Source of the DNA: Candidatus Iainarchaeum sp.
Lineage (GTDB): Archaea > Iainarchaeota > Iainarchaeia > JAADDC01
Direction of reading: 5' to 3'
Assembly (NCBI GenBank): GCA_013154035.1
Contig: JAADDH010000074.1
Span: 1 to 33,800 of the forward strand
Length of the DNA: 33,800 nt
The notes below the pieces were generated by a model. That model did no database searches. It was given only the letters and a program-made list of their open reading frames with translations, and was not told the origin of the DNA. Of this stretch, positions 1-9,072 are shown in pieces; position 1 is the stretch's first letter; the number at the start of each line of letters is the position of its first letter. The position numbers and the translations under genes were made by a program.

Positions 1-3000
1 TCCCTGTAATCCTTCTTCGGGTTCAGCCAGACGTTTGCATCCACCGTCCCGTCCGTGTTCACCGTGAAGGTTGCGTTCTTGGCGAGGATCTTCTGGCTGT
101 CCTTTGCCTTCACGAGGATATTCACGTCACTTGCATCGGCACCGTTCACCGCGAAGCTCAGCACCTTGAACGTTCTTGGCACGCCATCCACGCCGAGGTT
201 GAACGTCAGCGTTCTCCAGGACCACACGCCGGGCATGACGAAGATGTCGTTGGTTGCGGCGGTCTTGGTCTTGGCGAGGTTCTCGTTATAGCCGCGGACG
301 AGGAAGGCACTGCCCTGCATGCAGCCCTGGACGGATCCATCCATGCTCAGGAAGCGCTTGAACGTCTGGGCCAGTTTGTTCACCCGTGTGTCTGTGCTTG
401 GATCGGATATGCCGGAGATGTAGGATTCGCAGATGGTCAGGGTCACGTCGTTGTTCTTGTTCACCTGCGCCAGGAACATGCCGTTGCAGTCGCCGAAGTC
501 TATGACCATGTATGGTCCCTTTCCGCTGGGCGGCGTCTGGGTATACGTTGGCACGAGGCGGGTGCTGCTGAACGCCTTTGCCAGCATCTCCTGTGCTATG
601 ATGCGCTTCAGCGCGCTGTTTTCTGCGTCGGTGGGTATGTATATGTATGTCGGCGTGCCCTGCTCAACAGTCGTCTGGCCGATTCCCTGCCCCGTGTACT
701 CACCGAGGTTGATGAAGAGCGGGGCGTAGAAGCCGTTGTAGTAGTCATTGCCCAGGCCCTCTCCCTGTATCTGCGCGTATATCACTACCTCGTCGGGGTA
801 GAGGCGGTTTCTGTACACATGGAAGGTAATCTTATAGTCACCGGGGGATTTAATCGTGTCCCCATTGTAGTAGAGCATGCTCGCGGCGGACTGTGAGAGG
901 TTCGGCTTGCCCTCAACTACCTGCAGCTGTATCCCTGCGGTCTTTGCCACCATATCCGCCACGTCGCTCCAGTTCACCATGTTCGGTAGGGACTTGACGT
1001 GTATGGTCATCTCTGTGTCCGCCACCTGTCCCGTCACGTCGCAGAACTGGCCGGTGCAGGAGCCCACCTGCTGGGCGCTCTGTGCTGCCTGGTACATGCG
1101 TGCGATCTGCTTGGCCAGGAACTTCTCCGTTTCCGCATAACCGCAGTAGTCTATTCTACAGTCTCCTGTGCCGGAGAACGGGGCGTCGTTGATGGAGAAG
1201 AGCTGCACGGTTGCGGGTTTTTCATTGGGTTTGCCCCCACATTTTGGCACGCTTGCGCTTGTCTTCCGCTCCTGCACGCTCTTGACGGGGATTGTGATCG
1301 TGTTGGAGCGTATGTCGGAGTAGATCCCCGTGCCGCTCACGTATGTGGCGTATGTTCCCGGGGCGGAGAACGTCAGGGTGTAGTAATTGCCGTCCGTCCC
1401 CACGTGTATGCTTGTCCCTGGCTGGATCTTCGTCGCGCCGCTGGCGTGGATCGTCACGTCAACGGGGAATCCGCAGGAGTTCTGGACTGTTACGGCAACG
1501 GGCTTGTTAGGCGAGGCGCTCCCGCCGGTCAGCGCAAGGGCGATCTTCAAACACGTCGGGCTGTGGCGGCTAAACGTGAGGGGGAACACCACGTCGGGAA
1601 CGGGGTAGACCATTCTACCGTCTGCGCTCTTTGCTGCGATCTTGAACGCAAGGCGGATCGTTTCGGGATCAAAGGGTGCTGCGCTCGTCGTTGTAATGGA
1701 GTAGCTTACCGTGTATGTTCCGTGCGGCTTGACTACGGCGGGGGACTCTCGTGATCCGAGCATGGACAGGATTGCATGATCGCCCTTCGCCACGATGTTC
1801 TCGGGGTATATGTAGATCTGGTGGGACGTGAGGTTGCGGATCCGCAGGCTGATCTTGCCCGCCGTGTAGAATCCGAGATCCAGCATTGCGGATGTTCCAT
1901 TGACTTCCACGCCTGGCTCTCCATTCTTCGGGCTGATGATGTTGGCTTCAACGACGCTCGGATTCTCCACGTGCACGGTGGTCTCCGCGTCGTTGGAGTG
2001 GACCGTGTATAGGCCCACCTTTCCAGATGCGTCAAACTTTATGTGTGTTGTTCTGCTCTCCCCCTTCGCACTTACAATGACCGTGAAGGAGCGCGTCTCT
2101 CCCGGCGGTAGTTCCACGCGGTTGGGGTGGATGCTCACCTGTATTCCGTCATCCAGGGTGTGGGCAACGAGGCTTACGTTCTTCACGTCTGTCTTGTTGT
2201 TGTTATTCGTGCCCACGATGACGTTGAACTCCGTGGATACGCCGGGGATGACGTAGATATCCGTCGGGGCGTCAACTGCAAGCGCAAGATCGCCGGTAGC
2301 CACGGTGAACGTATACTTTGCGGTCATGTAGCGCCTCACGCCGTTGGGCGCCTGGTAGTATCCGCGGGCGAAGATCGTGCAGGGGAAGCTACTCGCGCTG
2401 CCTGCGTAGGATACCTTTACAAGGAAGTCTGAATACGTGCCTGGCTGTATGGTGCCTGGGAGTGTTGCCGTCGCCTCCGCGGCAGGGTCGTCGCAGGTCA
2501 CGTTCACCTCGTCTATCCGAACGGGGTATATGGTGTAGTTGAACACGTGGTATGTACCCATGTTTATGCGCTTGACGCCGTTGTGGTTTGCCTTCGGTAC
2601 CCAGAAGATCTTCTGCCCGGTGATCTCAATACCGTTCTTCGCGAAGATCCACACCGTGCTGGGCTTCACTGCCTGGCAGGAATAGACCGAGGACTTACAG
2701 GCGAACATCACGTCGCCGTAGCGCTTCGGAGTGAACGTGTAGACGAAGTGGTCCCCTGTGCGGTCCATGTAGAGCGGCGGGTTGTCCACCGCGTGCCCAC
2801 CCGTTATGATCATGTTGATTTCATTTATGTTCACGGGGACCGTGTTTCCGTTGCAGTCAGTTGGGGTCGCCGTCACGGTTACGGTCTGGCCCACGTATGG
2901 GATGTTGGGGGTGGTCGTGATCTTCATGCAGATTGCCTGACCCTGCCCGAGCACCGTGTAGTATCTGAACTTGCGTGCCGTCACGTTCTCATCGCTCCCT

Positions 3001-6000
3001 GCGATCAGCCGCACATCCAGTTTCCTATCTCCCTTCTGTTCGGCGGAGAACTTCACGGGTAGATCCACTGTGCCGAAATCATATCTGCGCGTCGCGGCAA
3101 TCGCCCCAGTCGTCACCTTATTCTTGTCCACGTAGAGCACGGCGGTTACGCTCGGGGCGTTTGCATCACAGCGAGCGTACTCCACGTGCACTTTATAGTC
3201 TGTGCCCTGGAAGAGCTTGGTCGGTGCGGGCTTCGGGCCGTCCACACGGAAGTTTACAGCCCAGCCGTCGCCACAGCGTAGAGCCTGCTCCGTTATGGCG
3301 GGGTATATGTAGCCGGTGATCGTGTGGGTGCCGTTGTTGTCCGTGTATTTATACGTCCACGCGATGCGTATGTGTTCTTCATTGTTCTTAGGATCATTTA
3401 CTACCCTCACGGGAACGGTGATCGTCTGTATGCTCTCCGCGTAGCTGCTTAGGTCATAGGATGCAGATGTGCCGCCGTTTATGCTGGCCATGGAGAGGAT
3501 CTCCTTACGGGTCATCCACTTCGCGCCGAGGGACACGTTGAACTCAGCGGACGTTACGTTGTATGGAACACCGATCTGGAACTTGAGGGTGACCGTCTCG
3601 CCCATTGGAAGCGTGCCCACGCTTGCTCCGGCATCCGTGTATATGCCCATGAGGTCCACGAATGCGTTGTAGTCGTGGTGCAGGCGCACGGTTACTGGAG
3701 ATACACCAGGGGTCACCTTTAGGGGCATGGTAGTGGATACGTATTGCATGGGCGGTACGATGCTAACGGAATACTGTCCCAGGGCGACGTTTCCTTCTGC
3801 AACGCCTCTATTGCCGGAGATGAGTGTGTAACTGTGTGCGTTGTTGTCGAGGACCACCGTCACGTTGTTCACATCCTCCCCGGTGAGTGCATCAACAAAG
3901 TGGAACGTCACGGGGGTCAGGTAGTCCGTCACCTTGAAGCTGTTGGTCTCCGTGTATAGCACCTTGCCCTGGGCAGAGAGGAAGCGGATCGTGGTGGTGA
4001 TCTGGCCGCCGTAGGGAGTTATGTTGAACTCGTCGTAGGTCCACTGCTCGTAGGGCGGGAACATGACACTCTTTGATACGTTCTCCGTATTGCCATCTCT
4101 CCCCACGTAGGATACGTTGATCATCGCTGACGCTATGTTGCGGTCGTGCGCCCACACGCCTACAGTTACTGTTGTCTCCAGCCCGCGATATGCAATCTTC
4201 GCGCCGTGGGGCAGTCCGACGGAATATTTGTATGCGGGCGGAACCTGCTTCACCACTGCGTAGAACGCGTATTTTCTCGCAAGGACGTTTTCCTCGCCGG
4301 CAACGATGCGCACGTCAATCTTTCTCTGCCCCGCCTGTGCCGGGCTGAAGCGCAGGGGCAGATCCGTCGTCCCGTAGTCGTAGCGCTTGCTCGCGCTCAC
4401 GCTGCCAGTTGCAATCTGATTGCGGTCCACATAGAGCGCTACCTGGGGCGTTGTTCCTCCAGAGATGCATTTTGCATACTCCACGCGGACTGTGTAGTCT
4501 GTGTCTGGGTATAGAACGAAGGGCTTTGGCATGGGGCCTACGACATGGAAGTTCACAGCCCAGCCGTATCCGCATTTGAGCAGGTCCTTTGTGATGGTGG
4601 GGCGCACTTCGCCCTTGAGGGTGATTGTCTCTCCGTTCTTCTCAACTACCTTATATATCCAATATATGCGGGGGTTATCTCCGATATTCTCGGGGTTGTC
4701 CGTTACACTTACCGTTACTGGGATCTCTCGGATACTCTCCGCGTAGCCCGTGAGGTTGTATGTTGTGTTCACATCTCCGTTTATGGACAGTTCTGAGAGA
4801 ATCTCTTGCCTCTCTTGCCACCTTTCCCCGACGCCAACGGTGAGTGTGGCACTCTTTACCCCGTATGGCACCGCGACCTGGAATTTGAGCGTGGTTGCTG
4901 CGCCGTTCTGGAGGGTTGCAACCTCTCCCTCCGGTCCGAATAGTCCGAGGAGCGTGATTGCAGGGGAGTAGTCGTGGTGCATGGGGAGTGTGATCCACTG
5001 GCCGCTCTTGGATATCTTGCGTGTGATCGTGTATGTTATGTAGTTTTCGTCGGACACGGATATGTTATATTCCCCGATCGGCAGGTTCACGTCTGCTATG
5101 CCGTTCTTGTTCGTTCTTGCGCTGGTGCTGAACGTACCGGATATTATGGAGATCTGCACGCCCTCGAGGGGCTTGCCGGTCTTTGCATCATACGCCTCGA
5201 AAATTACGGGTATGCTTGGACCCTCGAATATGCCCGTTCCACCCTTGCCCACGTTGCCATTGGCGTTTACCTCCTGGACCTCTGCGTTCACCTCGTTCTC
5301 GTCTGTTGGCCCCACGTTGACGGGCACGTAGTTATTCCCCTCATATGTGTATGCGTTGCTGCTGTTCATCTCCACGTTCAGATCCTTGTCACCGTCCACC
5401 TGGATCGTTTCGCTCACAGCCTTGTGCGTAGCTGGATCCGTTGCCACGAGCAGGTATTGCCCCGCGGGAACGGAGTCAAAACTCGCCATTCCGTTGTTGT
5501 CCGTCACGGTCTGGGTGATGAGCTTCTTTCCGTCTGCGCTGTATATGTATACAGGAGTATACGTGAGGGGCTTGCCGTCGGGTCCCAGCACCTTTACGCC
5601 AACAGAGTATGTGGCCCCCGCGGCGCTTGCCGTCTCGGGAGTGAGGGTTACGACAAAGGGATTGCTCTTTGTCCCCTGCTTTGCCGAAACGGTGTTCGTG
5701 TATGTGGAGAAGCCGTCTGCCATCACCGTTATGGATACTGTATCCGAGCTCACCTTTGCGCAGTATTCATCGTTGTTGGGGTCATATTGGGCAACCTGTC
5801 CCCCTATGGTTACCTGTGCGTTTGTCACGGTATTGCCCGAGTTGTCCAGCACCTGCAGGCAGAACTCGTTGTGAGGCGTCAGGGGCTCCAGCTGTATGGA
5901 TGCCGTGCTCATATTAGACGAAACAGTTAGTGTGCTCGTTGCAGGGCTGTATTTATCCGCAAGCACCTTCACCGTGTATGTTCCACCCTTCACGCCGGAG

Positions 6001-6341
6001 AATATTGCTGTTCCCGCCGAGTTAGTTGTGGTCGTGGCGATTATGGTGCCTCCAGATAACAGCTCCACTGATGCGTTCGCCACACCTAGCCCTGTCTGTC
6101 CGTCGGTCACGGTGACCATGACCGTGTATGTTGGGCTGCTGAGCAGGAAGAAAGCCAAGCCTCCGATTAGCAGCAGCAACGTTGCCGCGAATGCGGGGAA
6201 GGGCGGGATCCCGTGATCCTCTAGCCAGTCATGCACGTTGTATACGGGGATACCCCTTTCGTCGAGCCAGTCCAGCATGCTGTAGAATGCGTCTTCAGCC
6301 TTGCGGTATATACCCTCTAACGCCTCACGTATGTCAGCCAT
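1..6341 (-). CDS. Giant cell-surface adhesin-like protein, partial (C-terminus beyond the window); short cytoplasmic N-terminus, one TM helix, then carboxypeptidase-regulatory/PEGA-like, Ig-like and CARDB-like beta domains
   Basis: Reading the minus strand from ATG at 6341: MADIREALEGIYRKAEDAFYSMLDWLDERGIPVYNVHDWLEDHGIPPFPAFAATLLLLIGGLAFFLLSSPTYTVMVTVTDGQTGLGVANASVELLSGG... The frame reads as coherent protein through 1 (...FTVNTDGTVDANVWLNPKKDYR). Not in the ORF track because no stop occurs inside the window. Confidence 0.93.
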   Translation of the reverse strand, partial: MADIREALEGIYRKAEDAFYSMLDWLDERGIPVYNVHDWLEDHGIPPFPAFAATLLLLIGGLAFFLLSSPTYTVMVTVTDGQTGLGVANASVELLSGGTIIATTTTNSAGTAIFSGVKGGTYTVKVLADKYSPATSTLTVSSNMSTASIQLEPLTPHNEFCLQVLDNSGNTVTNAQVTIGGQVAQYDPNNDEYCAKVSSDTVSITVMADGFSTYTNTVSAKQGTKSNPFVVTLTPETASAAGATYSVGVKVLGPDGKPLTYTPVYIYSADGKKLITQTVTDNNGMASFDSVPAGQYLLVATDPATHKAVSETIQVDGDKDLNVEMNSSNAYTYEGNNYVPVNVGPTDENEVNAEVQEVNANGNVGKGGTGIFEGPSIPVIFEAYDAKTGKPLEGVQISIISGTFSTSARTNKNGIADVNLPIGEYNISVSDENYITYTITRKISKSGQWITLPMHHDYSPAITLLGLFGPEGEVATLQNGAATTLKFQVAVPYGVKSATLTVGVGERWQERQEILSELSINGDVNTTYNLTGYAESIREIPVTVSVTDNPENIGDNPRIYWIYKVVEKNGETITLKGEVRPTITKDLLKCGYGWAVNFHVVGPMPKPFVLYPDTDYTVRVEYAKCISGGTTPQVALYVDRNQIATGSVSASKRYDYGTTDLPLRFSPAQAGQRKIDVRIVAGEENVLARKYAFYAVVKQVPPAYKYSVGLPHGAKIAYRGLETTVTVGVWAHDRNIASAMINVSYVGRDGNTENVSKSVMFPPYEQWTYDEFNITPYGGQITTTIRFLSAQGKVLYTETNSFKVTDYLTPVTFHFVDALTGEDVNNVTVVLDNNAHSYTLISGNRGVAEGNVALGQYSVSIVPPMQYVSTTMPLKVTPGVSPVTVRLHHDYNAFVDLMGIYTDAGASVGTLPMGETVTLKFQIGVPYNVTSAEFNVSLGAKWMTRKEILSMASINGGTSASYDLSSYAESIQTITVPVRVVNDPKNNEEHIRIAWTYKYTDNNGTHTITGYIYPAITEQALRCGDGWAVNFRVDGPKPAPTKLFQGTDYKVHVEYARCDANAPSVTAVLYVDKNKVTTGAIAATRRYDFGTVDLPVKFSAEQKGDRKLDVRLIAGSDENVTARKFRYYTVLGQGQAICMKITTTPNIPYVGQTVTVTATPTDCNGNTVPVNINEINMIITGGHAVDNPPLYMDRTGDHFVYTFTPKRYGDVMFACKSSVYSCQAVKPSTVWIFAKNGIEITGQKIFWVPKANHNGVKRINMGTYHVFNYTIYPVRIDEVNVTCDDPAAEATATLPGTIQPGTYSDFLVKVSYAGSASSFPCTIFARGYYQAPNGVRRYMTAKYTFTVATGDLALAVDAPTDIYVIPGVSTEFNVIVGTNNNNKTDVKNVSLVAHTLDDGIQVSIHPNRVELPPGETRSFTVIVSAKGESRTTHIKFDASGKVGLYTVHSNDAETTVHVENPSVVEANIISPKNGEPGVEVNGTSAMLDLGFYTAGKISLRIRNLTSHQIYIYPENIVAKGDHAILSMLGSRESPAVVKPHGTYTVSYSITTTSAAPFDPETIRLAFKIAAKSADGRMVYPVPDVVFPLTFSRHSPTCLKIALALTGGSASPNKPVAVTVQNSCGFPVDVTIHASGATKIQPGTSIHVGTDGNYYTLTFSAPGTYATYVSGTGIYSDIRSNTITIPVKSVQERKTSASVPKCGGKPNEKPATVQLFSINDAPFSGTGDCRIDYCGYAETEKFLAKQIARMYQAAQSAQQVGSCTGQFCDVTGQVADTEMTIHVKSLPNMVNWSDVADMVAKTAGIQLQVVEGKPNLSQSAASMLYYNGDTIKSPGDYKITFHVYRNRLYPDEVVIYAQIQGEGLGNDYYNGFYAPLFINLGEYTGQGIGQTTVEQGTPTYIYIPTDAENSALKRIIAQEMLAKAFSSTRLVPTYTQTPPSGKGPYMVIDFGDCNGMFLAQVNKNNDVTLTICESYISGISDPSTDTRVNKLAQTFKRFLSMDGSVQGCMQGSAFLVRGYNENLAKTKTAATNDIFVMPGVWSWRTLTFNLGVDGVPRTFKVLSFAVNGADASDVNILVKAKDSQKILAKNATFTVNTDGTVDANVWLNPKKDYR
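2952..3683 (-). repeat. Internal protein repeat, copy 2, of about 240 aa in the giant surface protein (LHHDYNAFVDLMGIYTD...RKFRYYTVLGQ)
   Basis: Aligns along its length with copy 1: HHDY, LKFQ.GVPY.V.SA, ILS..SING, YAESI, CG.GWAVNF.V.GP.P.P, TDY.V.VEYA.C, ALYVD.N...TG...A..RYD.GT.DLP..FS..Q.G.RK.DVR..AG..ENV.ARK.. Confidence 0.9.
4250..4982 (-). repeat. Internal protein repeat, copy 1, of about 240 aa in the giant surface protein (MHHDYSPAITLLGLFGPEG...RKYAFYAVVKQ)
   Basis: Paralogous to 2952..3683, diverged but clearly homologous at protein and DNA level. Confidence 0.9.
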
Positions 6342-6347
6342 GTTCTA

Positions 6348-6758
6348 CTAATCGCTTCCGTATTTTATAACCTTAACATAGGCCCAGAATAGAAGAAGCA
6401 CGAGGGTGAATCCACCCCAGCGGAAGAGCACGTCGTGGAGCAGGGGGTTCGGGTGGTTGCTCGTTATCCATATGCGAAGAACGTTGTATGCCTCAAAAAT
6501 CGCCGCCGCCAGCGCGAATCCTATTATTTTCTTTTTGGGGGGTGCAGGGGTGGCGAAGATGGCGGATGCAAGGAGGATCACCTCGTCTATTCCGGTGCAT
6601 GCCCAGATGATGTGGTAGTTGCCGGGGATGATGTTATGTATATGAACGTCTATCCACGCCGCGATTTTGTCCTTGAACGGTGTTATTATCGCCTCCGCAA
6701 TCAGGAAGGGCCCGAGGATTTTTGCAACGGCGCGGAGGAATTCGTTCAGTTTATCCAC
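6348..6758 (-). CDS. Small archaeosortase/exosortase-family (ArtA/EpsH-like) membrane transpeptidase
   Basis: 136 aa, about 4 TM helices; ACTGIDEVILL (candidate catalytic Cys), AYNVLRIWIT (Arg), LLHDVLFRWGGF (His), in the order expected for exosortase/archaeosortase proteins. GTG start at 6758; stop 7 nt before the giant surface protein start. Confidence 0.78.
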   Translation of the reverse strand: MDKLNEFLRAVAKILGPFLIAEAIITPFKDKIAAWIDVHIHNIIPGNYHIIWACTGIDEVILLASAIFATPAPPKKKIIGFALAAAIFEAYNVLRIWITSNHPNPLLHDVLFRWGGFTLVLLLFWAYVKVIKYGSD

Positions 6759-6792
6759 AAGGCATATATATCATTGTAGCCTTTTAGCAGTT

Positions 6793-9072
6793 GTGCCGGA
6801 GCAGCAGTATGAGGTTCGCGAGGTAGGCGAGAAAAGGGTTCTTGTCGTTAAGGCGAGCCCCCCCACAGTCGGTCCGTCCATTGCGAACTATCCAGAGACT
6901 ATGCGCGTGGTAGTAAAGGCGCTGATGCACAACCGTGTAGATGCAATTGTTCTTTCCGATGTTTATGAGCGGTATTACGATGGGAAGCAGGTTAAGCTGC
7001 TCCAGGAGGTCGCTCTTGCCGCTAAGAAGTTCAAGGATGCGGGGCTTTGGAGTTTTTCCGTAGTTGAGAACATGGGGAAAGAGTGCGCAAAGGTGTTCAA
7101 GAAGGAGGGCACGGATCTAGTCAAGATACTTCACGATCTATGGCTCTCCGATCCCGTTGCCGCCTACGTTCAGACGCTCGGGCTGATAAAGCGTGTCGCT
7201 GCGAAGGCCGAGGCTGCCCCACAGTATAAGGAGTGTGCCACGAAGCTGTTGAAGATTTTAAAGACTGTCAAGGCAGTCATGGAGAGCACCGCGCTTATTG
7301 CAAAGGCGAAATCTTATATTCTCCGCGTGGGCAAAATCCCAAAGGACCGTTCTCTTTACTCCTTGCTCTTCCAGCCGCAGCTGAAGCCGTCCTTCGTCGA
7401 ATCCCGCGTTCTGCTAGCTGCCGAGGAGGACCTCGAAATATTGGATCAGTATTCGGTGCTCGATGCGGAGGTGTTTATATACAAGCACCCGGACCAGGTA
7501 GAGCCCCTCTACTACCTTGTTCCCCCCGAATTTTCCCTCCCCGAGCAGCAATACGTTGTCATGGAGAAGACAAAGGAGCTCGTCTCCCAGTACTCCCCGA
7601 AGTCCGCGATTCTCATGCACGGGAGCCCCGGGCGCGAGCAATTCCTTGAGATTTATGAGGATACGATCCGCGACGTTGCCAAGAACCTGAATGTGAAGCT
7701 ATCCTCCAAGGACGTGCGCTTCCTTGCGAACATCCTCGCCCGCCACACCGTGGGTTATGGTCTCCTCGAACTGCTCCTCATGGATAAGCGGATCACGGAC
7801 ATATACGTGGACGCTCCGCTTGGATCCAAGCCCGTGTATTTGGTTCACTCAGAATATGGCCAGTGTCAGAGCAACGTTGTCCTCTCCGCCGATGATGCAC
7901 TCTCCCTCGTGTCTAAGTTCCGTGCCATGAGTGGGCGCCCCTTTGATGAGAGCCACCCTGTTCTTGACTATGATCTGCCTGACGTATCCGCGCGTGTCGC
8001 TGTGATCGGCCCGCCTCTCTCGCCGGACGGCATTGCGTTTGCGTTCCGCCTCCACAAGCCTACTCCCTGGACACTCCCCCAGTTTATTGACAACAATATG
8101 ATCTCCCCCCTCGGCGCGGGTTTGCTCTCCTTCTTCATAGATTCCCAGGCGACCATGCTCGTTGCGGGTTCCCGCGGTGCCGGTAAAACATCGCTTATGA
8201 CCTCTCTTATCCTTGAGATCCCCCAGAACCAGCGCATTTTAACCCAAGAAGACACTCTCGAGATTCCCGTGGAGGAGATAAGCCATCTCGGTTTCCATAT
8301 ACAGCGCCTGAAGACCAAGAGCCCCATTGCCGGCGGTGCATCGGGGGAATTGCCGCCAGAGGATGCCCTAAGAACTGCACTGCGTCTCGGTGATTCCGCC
8401 ATCGTCATTGGAGAGGTGCGTTCTAAGGAGGCGAAGGTGCTCTACGAGGCCATGCGTGTGGGTGCAGCGGGCAGCGTCGTTATGGGTACGATCCACGGCG
8501 ATTCCGCATACTCCGTCTGGGACCGTGTTGTGAATGACCTCGGCGTCCCGACCACGTCTTTTAAGGCAACGGATCTGGTCGTCGTGAACGCACCGATTCG
8601 CTTTGCCGGTTCCCTGCGCAGGCACAGGCGTACCGTTGCAATTACGGAGATCCGAAAGCACTGGAACCACGATCCTGTGGAGGAGGGTGGTTTCCTCGAT
8701 CTTATGCGCTACGCCGCAAAGGACGATAAGCTTCAGCTTCTCGAGGACAACATAAAGGAATCCGACCTGTTTTCCAAGGTTATGGAGCTGCGCGGTCTTT
8801 CCTATGAGCAGATCTGGGAGGAGATTAACGCCCGAGCGTTCACGAAGAAGTACCTCGTGGATCTTAAGCGTAAGCACAACGTCCCCGAACTCTTGGAGGG
8901 GACATACACCGTTCCAGCCCACAACAAGTTCCTTCTGCTCAAGGAGAAGAGCATTGAGGAGCACGGCTCCCCTGACTACGATTCAGTCTTAGATGAGTGG
9001 AAGACTTGGGTTGAAGAGGTTCTTCTAAAGCGCGTGCTCGCCAGAAGGGAGGCCCATGGCAAGCATACTTGA
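6793..9072 (+). CDS. Type II/IV secretion system ATPase, FlaI/TadA/PilB-like
   Basis: Walker A VAGSRGAGKTSLMTS, LRLGDSAIVIGEVRSKEA, TIHGDSAYSVWDRV; upstream NTD. The listed ORF starts at 6667, but GTG at 6793 (MPEQQYEVREV) sits 26 nt after TATA-like catatatatc. Confidence 0.92.
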   Translation: MPEQQYEVREVGEKRVLVVKASPPTVGPSIANYPETMRVVVKALMHNRVDAIVLSDVYERYYDGKQVKLLQEVALAAKKFKDAGLWSFSVVENMGKECAKVFKKEGTDLVKILHDLWLSDPVAAYVQTLGLIKRVAAKAEAAPQYKECATKLLKILKTVKAVMESTALIAKAKSYILRVGKIPKDRSLYSLLFQPQLKPSFVESRVLLAAEEDLEILDQYSVLDAEVFIYKHPDQVEPLYYLVPPEFSLPEQQYVVMEKTKELVSQYSPKSAILMHGSPGREQFLEIYEDTIRDVAKNLNVKLSSKDVRFLANILARHTVGYGLLELLLMDKRITDIYVDAPLGSKPVYLVHSEYGQCQSNVVLSADDALSLVSKFRAMSGRPFDESHPVLDYDLPDVSARVAVIGPPLSPDGIAFAFRLHKPTPWTLPQFIDNNMISPLGAGLLSFFIDSQATMLVAGSRGAGKTSLMTSLILEIPQNQRILTQEDTLEIPVEEISHLGFHIQRLKTKSPIAGGASGELPPEDALRTALRLGDSAIVIGEVRSKEAKVLYEAMRVGAAGSVVMGTIHGDSAYSVWDRVVNDLGVPTTSFKATDLVVVNAPIRFAGSLRRHRRTVAITEIRKHWNHDPVEEGGFLDLMRYAAKDDKLQLLEDNIKESDLFSKVMELRGLSYEQIWEEINARAFTKKYLVDLKRKHNVPELLEGTYTVPAHNKFLLLKEKSIEEHGSPDYDSVLDEWKTWVEEVLLKRVLARREAHGKHT

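Noticed and set aside
55-6216. About 25 plus-strand and several short minus-strand ORFs listed over the giant gene (e.g. 999..1754, 4974..5930, 5347..5874)
   Set aside because: Low-complexity, atypical composition; they are shadows of the minus-strand frame 1..6341, which reads as coherent beta-repeat protein.
6667-6792. N-terminal extension of the plus-strand ATPase ORF starting at 6667
   Set aside because: It overlaps the archaeosortase gene on the other strand and lies upstream of the TATA-like box; GTG 6793 is the better start.
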